This document shows positions 40,265-51,657 of a stretch of 64,000 nucleotides of DNA, one piece after another. Both the position numbers and the translations under genes were made by a program. Source of the stretch: Stappia sp. WLB 29 (GTDB lineage: Bacteria; Pseudomonadota; Alphaproteobacteria; Rhizobiales; Stappiaceae); NCBI RefSeq assembly GCF_023507705.1, contig NZ_JALBGD010000009.1, forward strand, positions 1 to 64,000. The letters are read 5' to 3'. The notes under the pieces were generated by a model that saw only the letters and a list, made by a program, of their open reading frames with translations, searched no databases and was not told the DNA's origin. The first letter of the stretch is position 1, and each line of letters begins with the position of its first letter.

Positions 40265-40615
40265 TCAGCCAAGATCCAGCAGCAGCCAGCCGCCGATCAG
40301 CACCACCTCGCCGACCGCAACGCCGATCACCACCTTCTGCCGCGAGGCGAAGAAGGCGGCGAAGCCGCAGGCGGCCGCGACAATGCGCAGCGCCACCGGC
40401 GCGCTCTGCAAGGCGCCGGCGGGAAACAGGATCAGCTTGGCGATCACACCGGCGACCAGCGCGGTCGCGATGGAGCGCACGAAGATCATCACCTCGCTAT
40501 CCTCGCGCAGCTTGCCGCTGGCGAAGACGCCGAGCCAGCGCCAGATGTCGGTGGCGAGCCAGCCCGCCACCACGATCATCACATAAGGCCACCACCAGGC
40601 ATCGGCAGCACTCAT
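40265..40615 (-). CDS. azlD: AzlD family branched-chain amino acid exporter subunit
   Basis: A 116-residue small membrane protein with about four hydrophobic segments (WPYVMIVVAGWLATDIWRWL; VIAKLILFPAGALQSAPVAL). AzlD pairs with AzlC to export branched-chain amino acids, as YgaZH does for valine. The start overlaps the azlC stop by 4 bp, so the two are coupled. Such a role fits loosely with the leucine-catabolism genes elsewhere in the window; that link is speculation. Confidence 0.85.
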   Translation of the reverse strand: MSAADAWWWPYVMIVVAGWLATDIWRWLGVFASGKLREDSEVMIFVRSIATALVAGVIAKLILFPAGALQSAPVALRIVAAACGFAAFFASRQKVVIGVAVGEVVLIGGWLLLDLG

Positions 40616-41388
40616 CGCAGCCCCCTTCGCGCGATCCGCGTGCCGACATAGGCGAGCGTGCCGCCGACAAGCCCGGTCCACAACAGGTCGAGCCCCGGCA
40701 GGTAGAGATGGAACAGCGGCCCCAGCAGCAACCCGATGGCCATCGCCGCCTTGTCGGCGGAAATGCGCGCCGCACCCCATAGCGAGCACAGGAAATAGAC
40801 CGGCGTCAGCATGAACAGCGCCGCCGACGGCAGCAGCGGCATGTCGTCCACCAGCACATAGGCGGCCCCCGTCATCACGAAGACGAAAGCGGTGAGGCTG
40901 GCGCCGAAGCCGAGGAAGAACGGCAGCCGTGCCTCGCGCGGATGGTCCTCCAGGTAGCGCATGGCCCAGACCCAGGCGGTGACGGCCACGAAATGCGAGG
41001 CGATCAGCAGCTGCCAGCGCCGTGTCCTGCCCTCCACCCGCAACACCGGCATCAGAGCCATCGTCATCGGCATCAGGCGCACCGAGGCGAGCGCAACGGC
41101 AATGGCGGCCGGCACCAGTCCCATGCCGGCGGTGATCGCGCCGGTGAGCACCACGACGCTCGGCAGCGCCCAGACGAAGCCGACCATGGCCAGCGTCTCG
41201 CCGAGGGTGAAGCCGCTTTCGCGCGCAAGGCCGGCATAGCCGACAAAGGCGGCGGCAAGGATGAGCGCCGGAATGGACACCGCCGCCCGGACCCCGCGCA
41301 GGACCCACACGCGCGAGGGCAGCTGCTCGCCGCCTTCCGGGCGATGATCGGGCAAAGGTTCGGGCGATGCGGACGGGGGCGTCGGCAT
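40612..41388 (-). CDS. azlC: AzlC family branched-chain amino acid exporter
   Basis: A 258-residue integral membrane protein of the AzlC/YgaZ family. The hydrophobic segments start near residue 38; ESGFTLGETLAMVGFVWALP and SVRLMPMTMALMPVL are the conserved loops of this family. The start chosen is the ATG at 41388; a TTG five codons earlier is also possible. Forms an operon with azlD. Confidence 0.88.
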   Translation of the reverse strand: MPTPPSASPEPLPDHRPEGGEQLPSRVWVLRGVRAAVSIPALILAAAFVGYAGLARESGFTLGETLAMVGFVWALPSVVVLTGAITAGMGLVPAAIAVALASVRLMPMTMALMPVLRVEGRTRRWQLLIASHFVAVTAWVWAMRYLEDHPREARLPFFLGFGASLTAFVFVMTGAAYVLVDDMPLLPSAALFMLTPVYFLCSLWGAARISADKAAMAIGLLLGPLFHLYLPGLDLLWTGLVGGTLAYVGTRIARRGLR

Positions 41389-41476
41389 GAAACGAGACCG
41401 CAAGACTTGGCGCCGGCTCCGGGAGGGGGAGCGGCAGGGAGAGCATCCTACCTATCAGGTTGGCGCCGAAATGCAA

Positions 41477-41499
41477 AACGGCGCCGCAGGGGCGCCGTT
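41477..41499 (-). terminator. Terminator of the clpS-clpA operon
   Basis: AACGGCGCC and GGCGCCGTT form a 9-bp stem; read on the minus strand a short T run (GTTTTGC) follows. It lies 44 bp beyond the clpA stop. Confidence 0.65.
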
Positions 41500-41542
41500 C
41501 CGCGAGACCGCACCAGAGTGCGGCGGCGATCGTTGCGTTCTG

Positions 41543-43969
<2,427 letters not shown>

Positions 43970-43978
43970 GGGCGACCC

Positions 43979-44308
43979 CTATTTCTTTTCCATCACGCAC
44001 TGCAGAGGATGCTGGTGTTTGCGGGCAAAGTCCATGACCTGAGTGACCTTGGTCTCTGCCACCTCGTAGGTGAAAACACCGCATTCCCCGACGCCGTGGT
44101 GATGGACGTGCAACATGATGCGCGTGGCTTCCTCGCGGTTCTTCTGGAAGAACCGCTCCACCACGTGCACGACGAATTCCATCGGCGTGTAGTCGTCGTT
44201 CAGCAACAGAACGCGATACAGGTTCGGCCGTTTGGCGACTGTCCGCGTCTTGGTGACGAGCTCGCTGCCCGTGCCGTCACCATTTCCGCGCTGAGGTCCA
44301 TTGGTCAT
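43979..44308 (-). CDS. clpS: ClpS, adaptor of ClpAP
   Basis: A 109-residue adaptor that gives N-end rule substrates to ClpA. The core [20 protein letters not shown] and [20 protein letters not shown] contains the binding-pocket Asn-Asp and the conserved histidine. The N-terminal arm is somewhat long (about 30 residues, [14 protein letters not shown]). First gene of the clpS-clpA operon. Confidence 0.95.
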   Translation of the reverse strand: MTNGPQRGNGDGTGSELVTKTRTVAKRPNLYRVLLLNDDYTPMEFVVHVVERFFQKNREEATRIMLHVHHHGVGECGVFTYEVAETKVTQVMDFARKHQHPLQCVMEKK

Positions 44309-44800
44309 TGGCTCTCCATCGCCCCGTTTGGCGCCCTAACCGGCGCGCGCTCCGGCGCCTTGTCCGACAACGGGTTTCCGTCCATGAGAGGCCCGGATCC
44401 CCGTGTTGTTCTTACGGTCACGCACTGCGCCTTTCTCGCTTCCAAACCCTGCCGCGGCGGGCCCGCGGGCCGAGCCCGCCCGGTACGCCGCGGAAGACCG
44501 GCGCCGTCGACGCCGACCGGATCCCCGGCTTCCGGCTGCCGGTCCTGCCAGCATGGGCGGAGTCGGAGCGTGTGTCCTGTCCGCCGTTGCGGCAAGCCGG
44601 AGATGGCAGCGTTCTGCATCCCTGTTCGGGAAATCCGTACCGCGACCGCGACGCGAACGGTCTTGCCCCAGTTAGCCGGCCCCTTGCGGCAGCCGCTTGG
44701 GCAATCGTGCCCGCGCGTTTCGTTAATGTATGGCATCCTGCGCCAAGCTCAATGGCACGCTTGCGCATTCGCGGAGGCAACACGCCGAATTGTTGGACGG
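44309..44800. other. Intergenic region upstream of clpS, no gene seen
   Basis: About 490 bp of GC-rich DNA between clpS and the inverted-repeat element. All open frames are Arg/Ala/Gly/Pro-rich and mutually overlapping, so none is supported. The clpS promoter should lie here but I cannot place it. Confidence 0.5.
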
Positions 44801-45070
44801 CTAGGTCGTGAACTCATAATTCTGGCGAGAAACGGTATGCCCGAACCCGATCGGATACAAGGAGCAAGGCCGCAGGAAACCATTAGGTTTTCAAGGGCTT
44901 GCGACGCTGTTGCCGGCGGGTTCCGGCATACCCGAAGGGCGCCGTTCGAGCATCTCACTGCGGCGTCGGACCGCTCGGCCGGGGGACCTGCCCCGGCCCT
45001 CGCGATCCTCCTGGCATATCTTTACCCGACCGGACGCCGTTTCCGGCACAATTATGAGTCCACGACCTAG
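44801..45070. mobile_element. Inverted-repeat element, IS5-like remnant or MITE
   Basis: The ends CTAGGTCGTGAACTCATAAT (44801-44820) and its near-exact complement ATTATGAGTCCACGACCTAG (45051-45070) form 20-21-bp terminal inverted repeats with one mismatch, 270 bp outer to outer. Both ends carry CTAG, the 4-bp target that IS5-type elements duplicate. The inside has no transposase frame, so it is a non-autonomous or decayed element. It sits 137 bp beyond the phasin stop. Confidence 0.75.
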
Positions 45071-45134
45071 GCCGGCAGGCGGAGCGAAACGGTGCGCCTC
45101 CACGACTGGGACGAAAGGGCACCGAAACGAAAAA

Positions 45135-45159
45135 GACCCGCAGGTTTTGCCTGCGGGTC
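45135..45159 (-). terminator. Rho-independent terminator of the phasin gene
   Basis: GACCCGCAGG and CCTGCGGGTC form a perfect 10-bp stem around TTTTG; on the minus strand it is followed by five T. Lies 48 bp beyond the phasin stop. Confidence 0.9.
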
Positions 45160-45206
45160 AAAAGTCCGGCGGCGGACCGCCGGGATCGTCCTGGGAGACG
45201 TAAAGA

Positions 45207-45539
45207 TTACTTGGCGACCTTCGAGAAGGCGCTCTCGTACGGCTTGTACGCATCCTTGGCCAGGTCGCTGTACATCTCGCCGATCTTGGTGACCTCGCCG
45301 ACGAAGCCCTCGTAGGCGGTCTTCACGTACTCGCTCTGGGCCTCGAAGGCCTTGTCGAGCGACTTCGCGGACACCAGCTTCTCGACGGCGGCGGAGCCGG
45401 TCTCGAAGGACTTCTTCTGATAGTCGGCAACTTCCGAAGCGATTGCCTGGAAGCCCTTGGTCATGGCACCGAAGCTCTGCATCATGACATCCATGTTGTC
45501 CTTGCCGAGCTTCTGCATGTCGTCGAAATTGTTGATCAT
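45207..45539 (-). CDS. Phasin family protein
   Basis: A 110-residue helical protein of the Rhizobiales phasin_2 family. It begins MINNFDDMQKLGKDNMDVMM and continues with amphipathic helices such as GFQAIASEVADYQKKSFETG; phasins coat polyhydroxyalkanoate granules and may control their number. Short and acidic, without cysteines or a signal peptide. The promoter upstream carries PhaR-type sites, one between -10 and -35. It is monocistronic. No PHA synthase gene is nearby. Confidence 0.92.
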   Translation of the reverse strand: MINNFDDMQKLGKDNMDVMMQSFGAMTKGFQAIASEVADYQKKSFETGSAAVEKLVSAKSLDKAFEAQSEYVKTAYEGFVGEVTKIGEMYSDLAKDAYKPYESAFSKVAK

Positions 45540-45723
45540 TGGTGACCTCTGAGCGTTGTCGTGCAGGCCTGACGGCCTTGTGAATTGCCCCGGTGTTCCG
45601 GTCCGGTCCGGCCCTCGCCGGTTCCGGCACGCGATGTGCCCGAATGTCCGGACGTCAGCGGAAAATCCTGTCCGGACCTTCCCCAAGCACGCCTCAGCGT
45701 CGAGCCTTGCGATAACGATTTCA

Positions 45724-45751
45724 GATATATGCATTGCACAAATTTTGTCAA
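45724..45751 (-). promoter_or_regulatory. Phasin promoter
   Basis: On the minus strand TTGACA (45751-45746) and TATATC (45729-45724), 16 bp apart, about 185 bp before the phasin ATG. A PhaR-type site fills the spacer. Confidence 0.72.
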
Positions 45752-45769
45752 GAGTTATTTTGCAGTGCA
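45730..45769. promoter_or_regulatory. Two PhaR-type operators in the phasin promoter
   Basis: TGCATTGCACAA at 45730-45741 matches TGCRNYGCASMA, the motif reported for rhizobial PhaR, in full, and TGCAGTGCA at 45761-45769 matches the core. The first lies exactly inside the spacer of the promoter and would block RNA polymerase when bound. PhaR leaves when PHA granules form, so phasin is made as granules appear. Confidence 0.68.
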
Positions 45770-46140
45770 ACATAGCCGGCACAGGAAGGTTTTCCCGAGG
45801 TTTCTCCCTTGCGCCGCCCGCCCCTCACCTTCCAAGTCACGGGTTTCGCTGGCCTTTTCCATCGCACTTGCACAAGGGCGGCGCTTTGGGCACGGTTTCG
45901 CGCGTCCGGGAGAGCCTCCGGTAACGGCGCATTAACTGCCTTTTGCGACTCTCGGCAGCATCGGAGCCGGCGACAAGTCGGCCAAAAATCTCGAGAACCG
46001 GTTTCGCGCAGTGGTCGTGTTTGGACATTCGTAACCGTATTTCGGGCATGATGAGGCAAGACGCGGGGCATCCGGCCGGGGCTGGCAGGGATCCGGATCG
46101 CAACGCAAACGAAACACCTGGACCCGAGTGGGGTAAAATT
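45770..46140. other. Intergenic region between divergent phasin and carboxypeptidase genes
   Basis: No gene is supported. An open frame runs through from 45943 into the carboxypeptidase, but it lacks a ribosome binding site and is unlike the family. Nothing else is recognised. Confidence 0.5.
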
Positions 46141-47772
46141 GTGCTGAGTAAAGGTGTGCGGCGCGTCGGACGCGCATTTGCAATGGGAACCCGGGGAGCG
46201 CTTCTGGCCGCAGTGGCTCTGGCCCTCACCGCGATGCTTTCCGCTCCCGCCTTCGCCAACTCGAAATATTCGGGGATCGTCGTCGACGTGAAGTCGGGAC
46301 GAACCCTGTACAGCTACAAGGCCGACACGGCCCGCTACCCGGCCTCGCTGACCAAGATCATGACGCTCTACGTCCTGTTCGAGGAGCTCGAGGCCGGCCG
46401 CATGTCGCTGCAGACCCCGCTGAAGGTGTCCAAGTACGCAGCCAGCCGCCCGCCGTCCAAGCTGGGCCTGAAGCCGGGCAGCAGCATCAAGGTCAAGGAC
46501 GCGATCATGGCGCTCGTGACGAAGTCGGCGAACGACGTTGCCGTCGTCGTCGCCGAGAATGTCGGCGGTTCCGTGCCGGCCTTCGCGCAGCGCATGACCC
46601 GCACCGCCCGCCAGATCGGCATGAAGCGCACCACGTTCCACAATCCGTCGGGCCTGCCGGACAACCGGCAGAAGACCACGGCCCGCGACATGGCCCTGCT
46701 CGGCCGCGCAATCCAGGAGCGGTTCCCGAAGTATTACAAATACTTCAACACCCGCGTTTACACCTACAAGGGTCGTCGCTACGGCAACCACAACCGGCTG
46801 CTCGGCCGCGTGAAGGGCGTCGACGGCATCAAGACCGGCTATATCCGCGCCTCGGGCTTCAACCTGGTCACCAGCGTCAACACCGGCGGCCGGCACATCG
46901 TCGCCGTGGTGATGGGCGGGCGCACCGGCGCCTCGCGCAATGCCCAGATGAAGAAGCTGATCTCGCAGTACCTGCCGAAGGCGACCCGCGGCAAGCGCAC
47001 CGCGCCGATGCTGGTGGCCCGCGCCGAGACCCCGGCCAGTACGCCGAAGGTGACGCCGAAGCCGCTGGCCTTCGCCGAGCTGCGCAACGTGCCCGTGCCC
47101 GGCCTCAAGCCGCAGGAACAGCTGATGCGCGTCGCAGCTCTCAGCCAGCCGGCAACCGCCATTCCGGTCGCCGCGCCGGCGGCTCCTGCCGCCCCGGCAG
47201 CCCGTGCAACCGAAAGCGCCTCCGACATCGTCACCGGCTCCATCGCGCCGGTGCCGCAGAAGCCGGACCTGAAGGCCATCCTGCGCCGCAAGGCGATGCA
47301 GGTCGCCGCTGCCGACCTGGCGCCGCAGCCGGTCGCCGCACCGCGCTCGCCGGCCGTGCGCTCCGTGCGCACCCAGACCATCCGCGTCGCCGCGCTCGGC
47401 GACGAGGTGATGGCCACCGCCCTGCCGGATCCGGCTCCGGCGCAGGCACCCGTGACCGCCGACCTGCCGGACGCACCGGCCAACGCCTCGGTTACGGTTG
47501 CCGCCAACAACGCCGCCGACCCGATGCCGGGCTGGCAGGTACAGATCGCCGCTGCCGAAAGCGAGGACGCGGCCGTCAGCATGCTCAAGAAGGCGCAGGG
47601 TGCGCTCGGCTCCAAGCTGCGCGGCTACGACCCCTATACCGAGCCGGTCGATTCCGGCGGCGCCACCCTCTATCGCGCCCGCTTCGTCGGGTTCGAAACC
47701 AAGACCGCGGCCTGGAACGCCTGCCGCGACCTGAAGCAGAAGCGGTTCAACTGCTACGCCGTGTATCAGTAG
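46141..47772 (+). CDS. D-alanyl-D-alanine carboxypeptidase with SPOR domain
   Basis: A 543-residue low-molecular-weight penicillin-binding protein that trims the fifth D-Ala of peptidoglycan. A signal peptide (ALLAAVALALTAMLSAPAFA) precedes the catalytic domain, with SxxK in PASLTKIMTLY, SxN in TKSANDVAVV and KTG in IKTGYIRAS. A long Ala/Pro-rich linker follows (residues about 300-460), then a SPOR domain (WQVQIAAAESEDAAVSMLKK) that binds denuded septal glycan. GTG at 46141 is chosen; an ATG at 46186 would also keep the signal peptide. The linker plus SPOR points to septal or polar peptidoglycan. Confidence 0.93.
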   Translation: MLSKGVRRVGRAFAMGTRGALLAAVALALTAMLSAPAFANSKYSGIVVDVKSGRTLYSYKADTARYPASLTKIMTLYVLFEELEAGRMSLQTPLKVSKYAASRPPSKLGLKPGSSIKVKDAIMALVTKSANDVAVVVAENVGGSVPAFAQRMTRTARQIGMKRTTFHNPSGLPDNRQKTTARDMALLGRAIQERFPKYYKYFNTRVYTYKGRRYGNHNRLLGRVKGVDGIKTGYIRASGFNLVTSVNTGGRHIVAVVMGGRTGASRNAQMKKLISQYLPKATRGKRTAPMLVARAETPASTPKVTPKPLAFAELRNVPVPGLKPQEQLMRVAALSQPATAIPVAAPAAPAAPAARATESASDIVTGSIAPVPQKPDLKAILRRKAMQVAAADLAPQPVAAPRSPAVRSVRTQTIRVAALGDEVMATALPDPAPAQAPVTADLPDAPANASVTVAANNAADPMPGWQVQIAAAESEDAAVSMLKKAQGALGSKLRGYDPYTEPVDSGGATLYRARFVGFETKTAAWNACRDLKQKRFNCYAVYQ

Positions 47773-47819
47773 GACGTCAGCCCATCACCCAGATCAACTT
47801 GTCACGCGTACTGGTGAGT

Positions 47820-48530
47820 TCAATGACGATCGAGAAGCAGGTCCTTCGCCTCGTTGAGTTTGGCGGCGAGAAATCCGCTCCCTCCCTGGTCGGGATGGAC
47901 GCGTTTCATAAGACGGCGATGCGCCGCCCGGATTTCCGCCTTGCCGGCGCCGGGAGAAAGCCCCAGAACCTCGTAGGCCTCCTGCTCGGTCATGGCGCCC
48001 GCGCCCGGCGGGCTTCCATGCCCCGCTGCGGCATCCGCCTCGAAGTCTACACGCCAGCCGGGCTCCCGGCGGTCGAGATAAGCCTCAAATAGGGCGCGGC
48101 TGTCCGGATCCCCGGACAGTTCGCCGTAAAGGGTCGCAAGCTCCTCGCGCGACAGGCTGTCGAGTGTTCGCCCCTCGAAGCGGCCGACCAGAACCTCGCC
48201 CGCCATGGCACCGCTGTCATGATCGAGACGCATCTCCAGGAAAGCGGAGCGCACCGTCGAGGTCGCTCCGCTTTCGCCGTTCTGGCCCTCGCCTGCCGGC
48301 CGGAACCCGTGGGCGCGCCGCAGGCCCAGCAGCGTCAGCCCGAAGCCGCCGGCCAGCATCGCCAGATCGATGCGCCGGAAGAACAGCATCGCCACCGCCA
48401 CGGCGAGAAGAACGACGCCGCCCGCCGTCTTCATCTGGCGAACGAGATCGGACGGATTGGCCCGTGTCGTGTAATGCGCAAGCGTCAGCAGCAGGGCCAG
48501 AAGCCCGATGCCGAGCAGGAAAAATCCCAT
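47820..48530 (-). CDS. Membrane J-domain protein
   Basis: A 236-residue DnaJ-like cochaperone with two N-terminal hydrophobic segments ([35 protein letters not shown]), a middle region resembling the DjlA/TerB-like type, and a C-terminal J domain from residue 175 ([20 protein letters not shown]) with the essential HPD in [12 protein letters not shown] domain at the C-terminus is typical for the alphaproteobacterial class. It would recruit DnaK to the inner membrane. The start at 48530 has AGGACAGGT before it. It is convergent with the carboxypeptidase gene. Confidence 0.88.
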   Translation of the reverse strand: MGFFLLGIGLLALLLTLAHYTTRANPSDLVRQMKTAGGVVLLAVAVAMLFFRRIDLAMLAGGFGLTLLGLRRAHGFRPAGEGQNGESGATSTVRSAFLEMRLDHDSGAMAGEVLVGRFEGRTLDSLSREELATLYGELSGDPDSRALFEAYLDRREPGWRVDFEADAAAGHGSPPGAGAMTEQEAYEVLGLSPGAGKAEIRAAHRRLMKRVHPDQGGSGFLAAKLNEAKDLLLDRH

Positions 48531-48635
48531 ACCTGTCCTCGTCTTTCGGAATCTTGCAGGTGCCGGCACTATAGTGCCCATCGCGCCCCTGCGGGAGCGC
48601 CCGCTCGCGGCAGCTAACCTCAGCCGCGTCGGATC

Positions 48636-49382
48636 TCAGCCAAGGTGCTGCAGCAGCCGCTTCGCCCCGCCATCGCCCCCGCGCGTCAGCCGCTCCAGCC
48701 CCTCGCGCCCGGCCGCAGCATAGACCGCCGCCGCCTTGAGCAACTCGGCAAGCTCGCGCGCCGACGAGCCGTCGAGGCGGAAATGCGCGCCGCGCGTCAG
48801 CCGGGCGATCTCGCGAAAGGCGGTCTCGGCATGGGCGTCCGCCCCGTCCTGGAAGATGAAGGCCGGCACGCCGAGCAGGCCGAGTTCCCCGGCCCTTGCG
48901 CACAGAGCGTCGACATCCTCCTCCACGCAGTCGCCGATATAGACGAGCGCCTGCACCTTGCGCCGGCGGGTCTCGTCGATGGTGTGGCGGAGCACCTTGC
49001 GGATCTGGGTCTGGCCGCCGCGGCAGTCTATTCGGGTCATCAGCCGGGCGAGCGCCTCGCCGTCACCCACCCATTTGGAGGCGGCGCACTCGCCGAAGCC
49101 GCGGAAATAGACGAGCTGCATGGCAAGCCGCCCGACCTTGCCGGCGGCAGTGAACATCTCGCCCTGGATCATGCAGGCCCGGTCCCAGGTCGGCTGCCGG
49201 CTCATCGTCGCGTCCAGCGCGATCACCAGACGCCCGGCCGTCGCGACATCGCGGGTCGCCTGGGCGGCGCCAATGAAGGCGGAAATCTCGCTTTTGGCGG
49301 AGGGCGCAGGGGCCTTGCCCTCGCTCGTCCCGGCCGGGGCGCGGCTGCGCGTCGTCTCCATCCTGCGGTCGTCGTCCACCAT
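48636..49382 (-). CDS. VWA-domain protein, unknown role
   Basis: A 248-residue protein made of a von Willebrand A-like domain. RLVIALDATMSRQPTWDRAC resembles the VWA metal-site opening but with DATMS in place of the usual DxSxS; VQALVYIGDCVEEDVDALC and GVPAFIFQDGAD follow. Cytosolic, no signal peptide. Starts at the ATG at 49382, with AGGAGGA overlapping closely; the GTG one codon on is also possible. The family occurs alone in Rhizobiales; function unknown. About 100 bp separate it from the J-domain gene on the same strand. Confidence 0.72.
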   Translation of the reverse strand: MVDDDRRMETTRSRAPAGTSEGKAPAPSAKSEISAFIGAAQATRDVATAGRLVIALDATMSRQPTWDRACMIQGEMFTAAGKVGRLAMQLVYFRGFGECAASKWVGDGEALARLMTRIDCRGGQTQIRKVLRHTIDETRRRKVQALVYIGDCVEEDVDALCARAGELGLLGVPAFIFQDGADAHAETAFREIARLTRGAHFRLDGSSARELAELLKAAAVYAAAGREGLERLTRGGDGGAKRLLQHLG

Positions 49383-49535
49383 TCCTCCTCGCCGTTCGAA
49401 CAAGCTTTGCAGTCAGTCATCTTTGATATGGCGCCCATTGCGGAAAAATCCAAACCGCGACCGCAAAAGACGCTAAACACCGTATCCGGCGCCAGCACGG
49501 AACGGCGCGCCGGAACCGGGAGGATACCGCAAGAC

Positions 49536-50402
49536 ATGACCAGGCCGAGGGTTCACGAGACAGTTGCAGACCTGCGCCAGAGCGTCGCTGCCGCACGCGC
49601 CGCCGGACATCGCATCGCGCTGGTGCCGACTATGGGCGCCCTGCACGAGGGCCACCTGTCGCTGGTGCGCGCCGCCCGCGAACAGGCCGGGCACGTCATC
49701 GTCTCGATCTTCGTCAATCCCGCCCAGTTCGCCCCGACGGAGGATTTCGACGCCTATCCCCGCGACAACGAGACCGACATCCGCATGCTGGAGGAGCTGT
49801 CGGTCGAGGGCGTGTTCCTGCCCGCGGTCGCCGAGATGTACCCGCAAGGCTTTGCCACCGGCATCACCGTCGGCGGACCGTCGGCAGGACTGGAGAGCAT
49901 CACCCGCCCGCATTTCTTCAACGGCATGGCCATCGTCGTCGCCAAGCTGCTGCTCGCCGCCTTGCCCGATATCGCCGTGTTCGGCGAAAAGGACTACCAG
50001 CAGATCGCCGTCGTGCGCCGCTTCGTCGCCGATCTCGGCATCCCGACGGAGATCCTCGGGGCGCCGACGGTGCGCGAGGCGGACGGCCTCGCCATGTCCT
50101 CGCGCAACCGCTATCTCGATGCCGATGCCCGCCGGACGGCCGCGCTGATCCCGCAGGTCTTGAGGCAGGCGATCGCGCGGATCCAGGCCGGCGAGCCGGC
50201 GGAAACGGTGCTGGCAGACGGCACGGCGCAGCTCGCCAAGGGGGGCTTTTCGGTCGACTATCTGGAGCTGTGCGATGCCGCAACGCTAGCCCCCGTGGGA
50301 CCCCACAGCTTAAGCGCCCGGCTGCTGGTTGCGGCAAAGCTCGGCAAGACGCGGCTGATCGACAATATGGCCGTCGCGCGTCCGGCCGCCGGCTGGACCT
50401 GA
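49536..50402 (+). CDS. panC: Pantothenate synthetase
   Basis: A 288-residue enzyme that joins pantoate and beta-alanine with ATP, the last step of vitamin B5 synthesis. The nucleotide-binding motif PTMGALHEGHLSLVR is near residues 31-45, then FVNPAQFAPTEDFDAYPRD, VFGEKDYQQIAVVRR and MSSRNRYLDADAR. It starts at 49536, with GGGAGGA at 49518-49524; the frame is open far upstream, across the VWA gene, as shadow. No panB is adjacent. It is divergent from the VWA gene. Confidence 0.96.
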   Translation: MTRPRVHETVADLRQSVAAARAAGHRIALVPTMGALHEGHLSLVRAAREQAGHVIVSIFVNPAQFAPTEDFDAYPRDNETDIRMLEELSVEGVFLPAVAEMYPQGFATGITVGGPSAGLESITRPHFFNGMAIVVAKLLLAALPDIAVFGEKDYQQIAVVRRFVADLGIPTEILGAPTVREADGLAMSSRNRYLDADARRTAALIPQVLRQAIARIQAGEPAETVLADGTAQLAKGGFSVDYLELCDAATLAPVGPHSLSARLLVAAKLGKTRLIDNMAVARPAAGWT

Positions 50403-50448
50403 GCGGACCGGGCCTGAGCGGACTGCGGATTTCGCAAGAAAGAGCGCG

Positions 50449-50883
50449 TCAGATCAGACAGAGCTCGGCGAGTTCCCGGCGCATCGCCTCCGGAATGTCG
50501 CCGCCGCCGGAGAGCTTGCGGATGTCCGCCGGCGCATCCTCCGCCTTGAGGTAGCGCCAGCCCTGGAACGGGCGGCGCGGTTGCGGCCGAGTCGGGTGCA
50601 GCACCGGCTCCAGCACCAGCTGGCAACGCTTGATGCCGGCCGCATCGGTGAAGGGGCGGATGTCGACGAGGTGCTGGCGCGCCTGGATCGTGCCCTTGAT
50701 CACCCAGTAGAGCGAGCCGCCGTCCAGCAACTCCTCGCGCCGGGTCGGGACCATCCTGGTGGTGTGATACTGCTCGGCCGGCTCGCCGCGCGCGCGCTTC
50801 TCCTCCAGGCGGAAATCGATCCAGGCCTGAAGATCCTCGATGGCGTCGACGCCGACGCAGAGCTTGAGAAGATGAAGCGGCAT
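50449..50883 (-). CDS. DUF1489 family protein
   Basis: A 144-residue conserved alphaproteobacterial protein of unknown function. The family opening MPLHLLKLCVGVDAIEDLQA and the core TRMVPTRREELLDGGSLYWV are clear. It appears cytosolic. It is convergent with panC; a conserved panC-DUF1489 neighbourhood is recalled for other Rhizobiales. Confidence 0.88.
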   Translation of the reverse strand: MPLHLLKLCVGVDAIEDLQAWIDFRLEEKRARGEPAEQYHTTRMVPTRREELLDGGSLYWVIKGTIQARQHLVDIRPFTDAAGIKRCQLVLEPVLHPTRPQPRRPFQGWRYLKAEDAPADIRKLSGGGDIPEAMRRELAELCLI

Positions 50884-51018
50884 GATCCCCTGTTATAGGG
50901 CTCCGAGCGCGCCGGCAAACCCGCAAGTCCCCCGCCCTGCCCGCTATGCACAGGCGATGGGCGACGAGGGGTGCGCAAGCAACCCGCCTGCGCGCCCCAA
51001 ATGCGTGCCCGCCGGCCC

Positions 51019-51546
51019 TTACGGGGCTCCAGAAACGACCGCGCCCGGCGGCACGATCCGCATCACGAACGTGTCCGACGTCTCGCCAGGTCCGAAAGGA
51101 CCCGGCACCTTGCGCTCCACCGCGGGAAGCGAACGCAGATAGGCGATGATCGCCGCCATGTCCTCCTCGCTCATCGAGGCGAAAGAGCGCCACGGCATGC
51201 TGGGAGCCAGGGTGCGCCCGTCCGGCCGCACGCCGGTGCGCATCGCCCTGTCGATCTCCGCATCCGACCACGCGCCGAGTCCAGTCGCCTTGTCGGGCGT
51301 GAGGTTGGGGCCGGCGAAAGCCCCCATTCCCGGAATCTCGAATGCCACTTCAGAGCCCGACAGGCGATGTGCCATGTCCGGCTTGCCAAGGAAATATCCC
51401 GGCGTGTGGCAGTCGTTGCAGCCCATCATTTCCGTCAGATAACGGCCGTGCTCGACCGCATCGCCCGACCCGGCCGCGACAGGCTGAGCGGATGCAACCG
51501 CAAGCGCGGCAACCAAAACACCATTGGCAAACCCAAAAAACCGCAT
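51019..51546 (-). CDS. Periplasmic c-type cytochrome
   Basis: A 175-residue class I cytochrome c. Signal peptide at residues 1-25 (VLVAALAVASAQPVAA). The heme motif CNDCH lies at GCNDCHTPG, and APSMPWRSF near residue 126 holds the likely Met ligand. The GAFAGPNLTPDKATGLGAWS segment resembles the cytochrome subunits of alcohol and aldehyde dehydrogenases. No dehydrogenase gene is next to it. The ATG at 51546 was chosen to start the signal peptide. Confidence 0.85.
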   Translation of the reverse strand: MRFFGFANGVLVAALAVASAQPVAAGSGDAVEHGRYLTEMMGCNDCHTPGYFLGKPDMAHRLSGSEVAFEIPGMGAFAGPNLTPDKATGLGAWSDAEIDRAMRTGVRPDGRTLAPSMPWRSFASMSEEDMAAIIAYLRSLPAVERKVPGPFGPGETSDTFVMRIVPPGAVVSGAP

Positions 51547-51657
51547 GGCTCCCTCCGTCAATGCGGCTTCACGGGCCGCGGCGGAATCCATGCGTCTTCC
51601 GGCGGGCAAACGCTGTGACGGCCGTCACCTGACGCAGGGTATTCCGTCGAAAATGGC

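Noticed and set aside
44308-45070. Several frames of 90-350 residues between clpS and the phasin gene
   Set aside because: All overlap one another on both strands, cross the inverted-repeat element and lack ribosome binding sites.
45730-45769. TGC..GCA sites as simple chance dyads
   Set aside because: Kept as PhaR sites instead: one matches the full 12-base motif and sits in the promoter spacer of a phasin gene, the known target.
45943-46140. Longer N-terminus for the D,D-carboxypeptidase
   Set aside because: It would put about 66 residues before the signal peptide and has no ribosome binding site; the GTG at 46141 is better.
48645-49535. Longer N-terminus for panC
   Set aside because: The upstream part is antisense to the VWA gene and unlike any pantothenate synthetase; a ribosome binding site stands before 49536.
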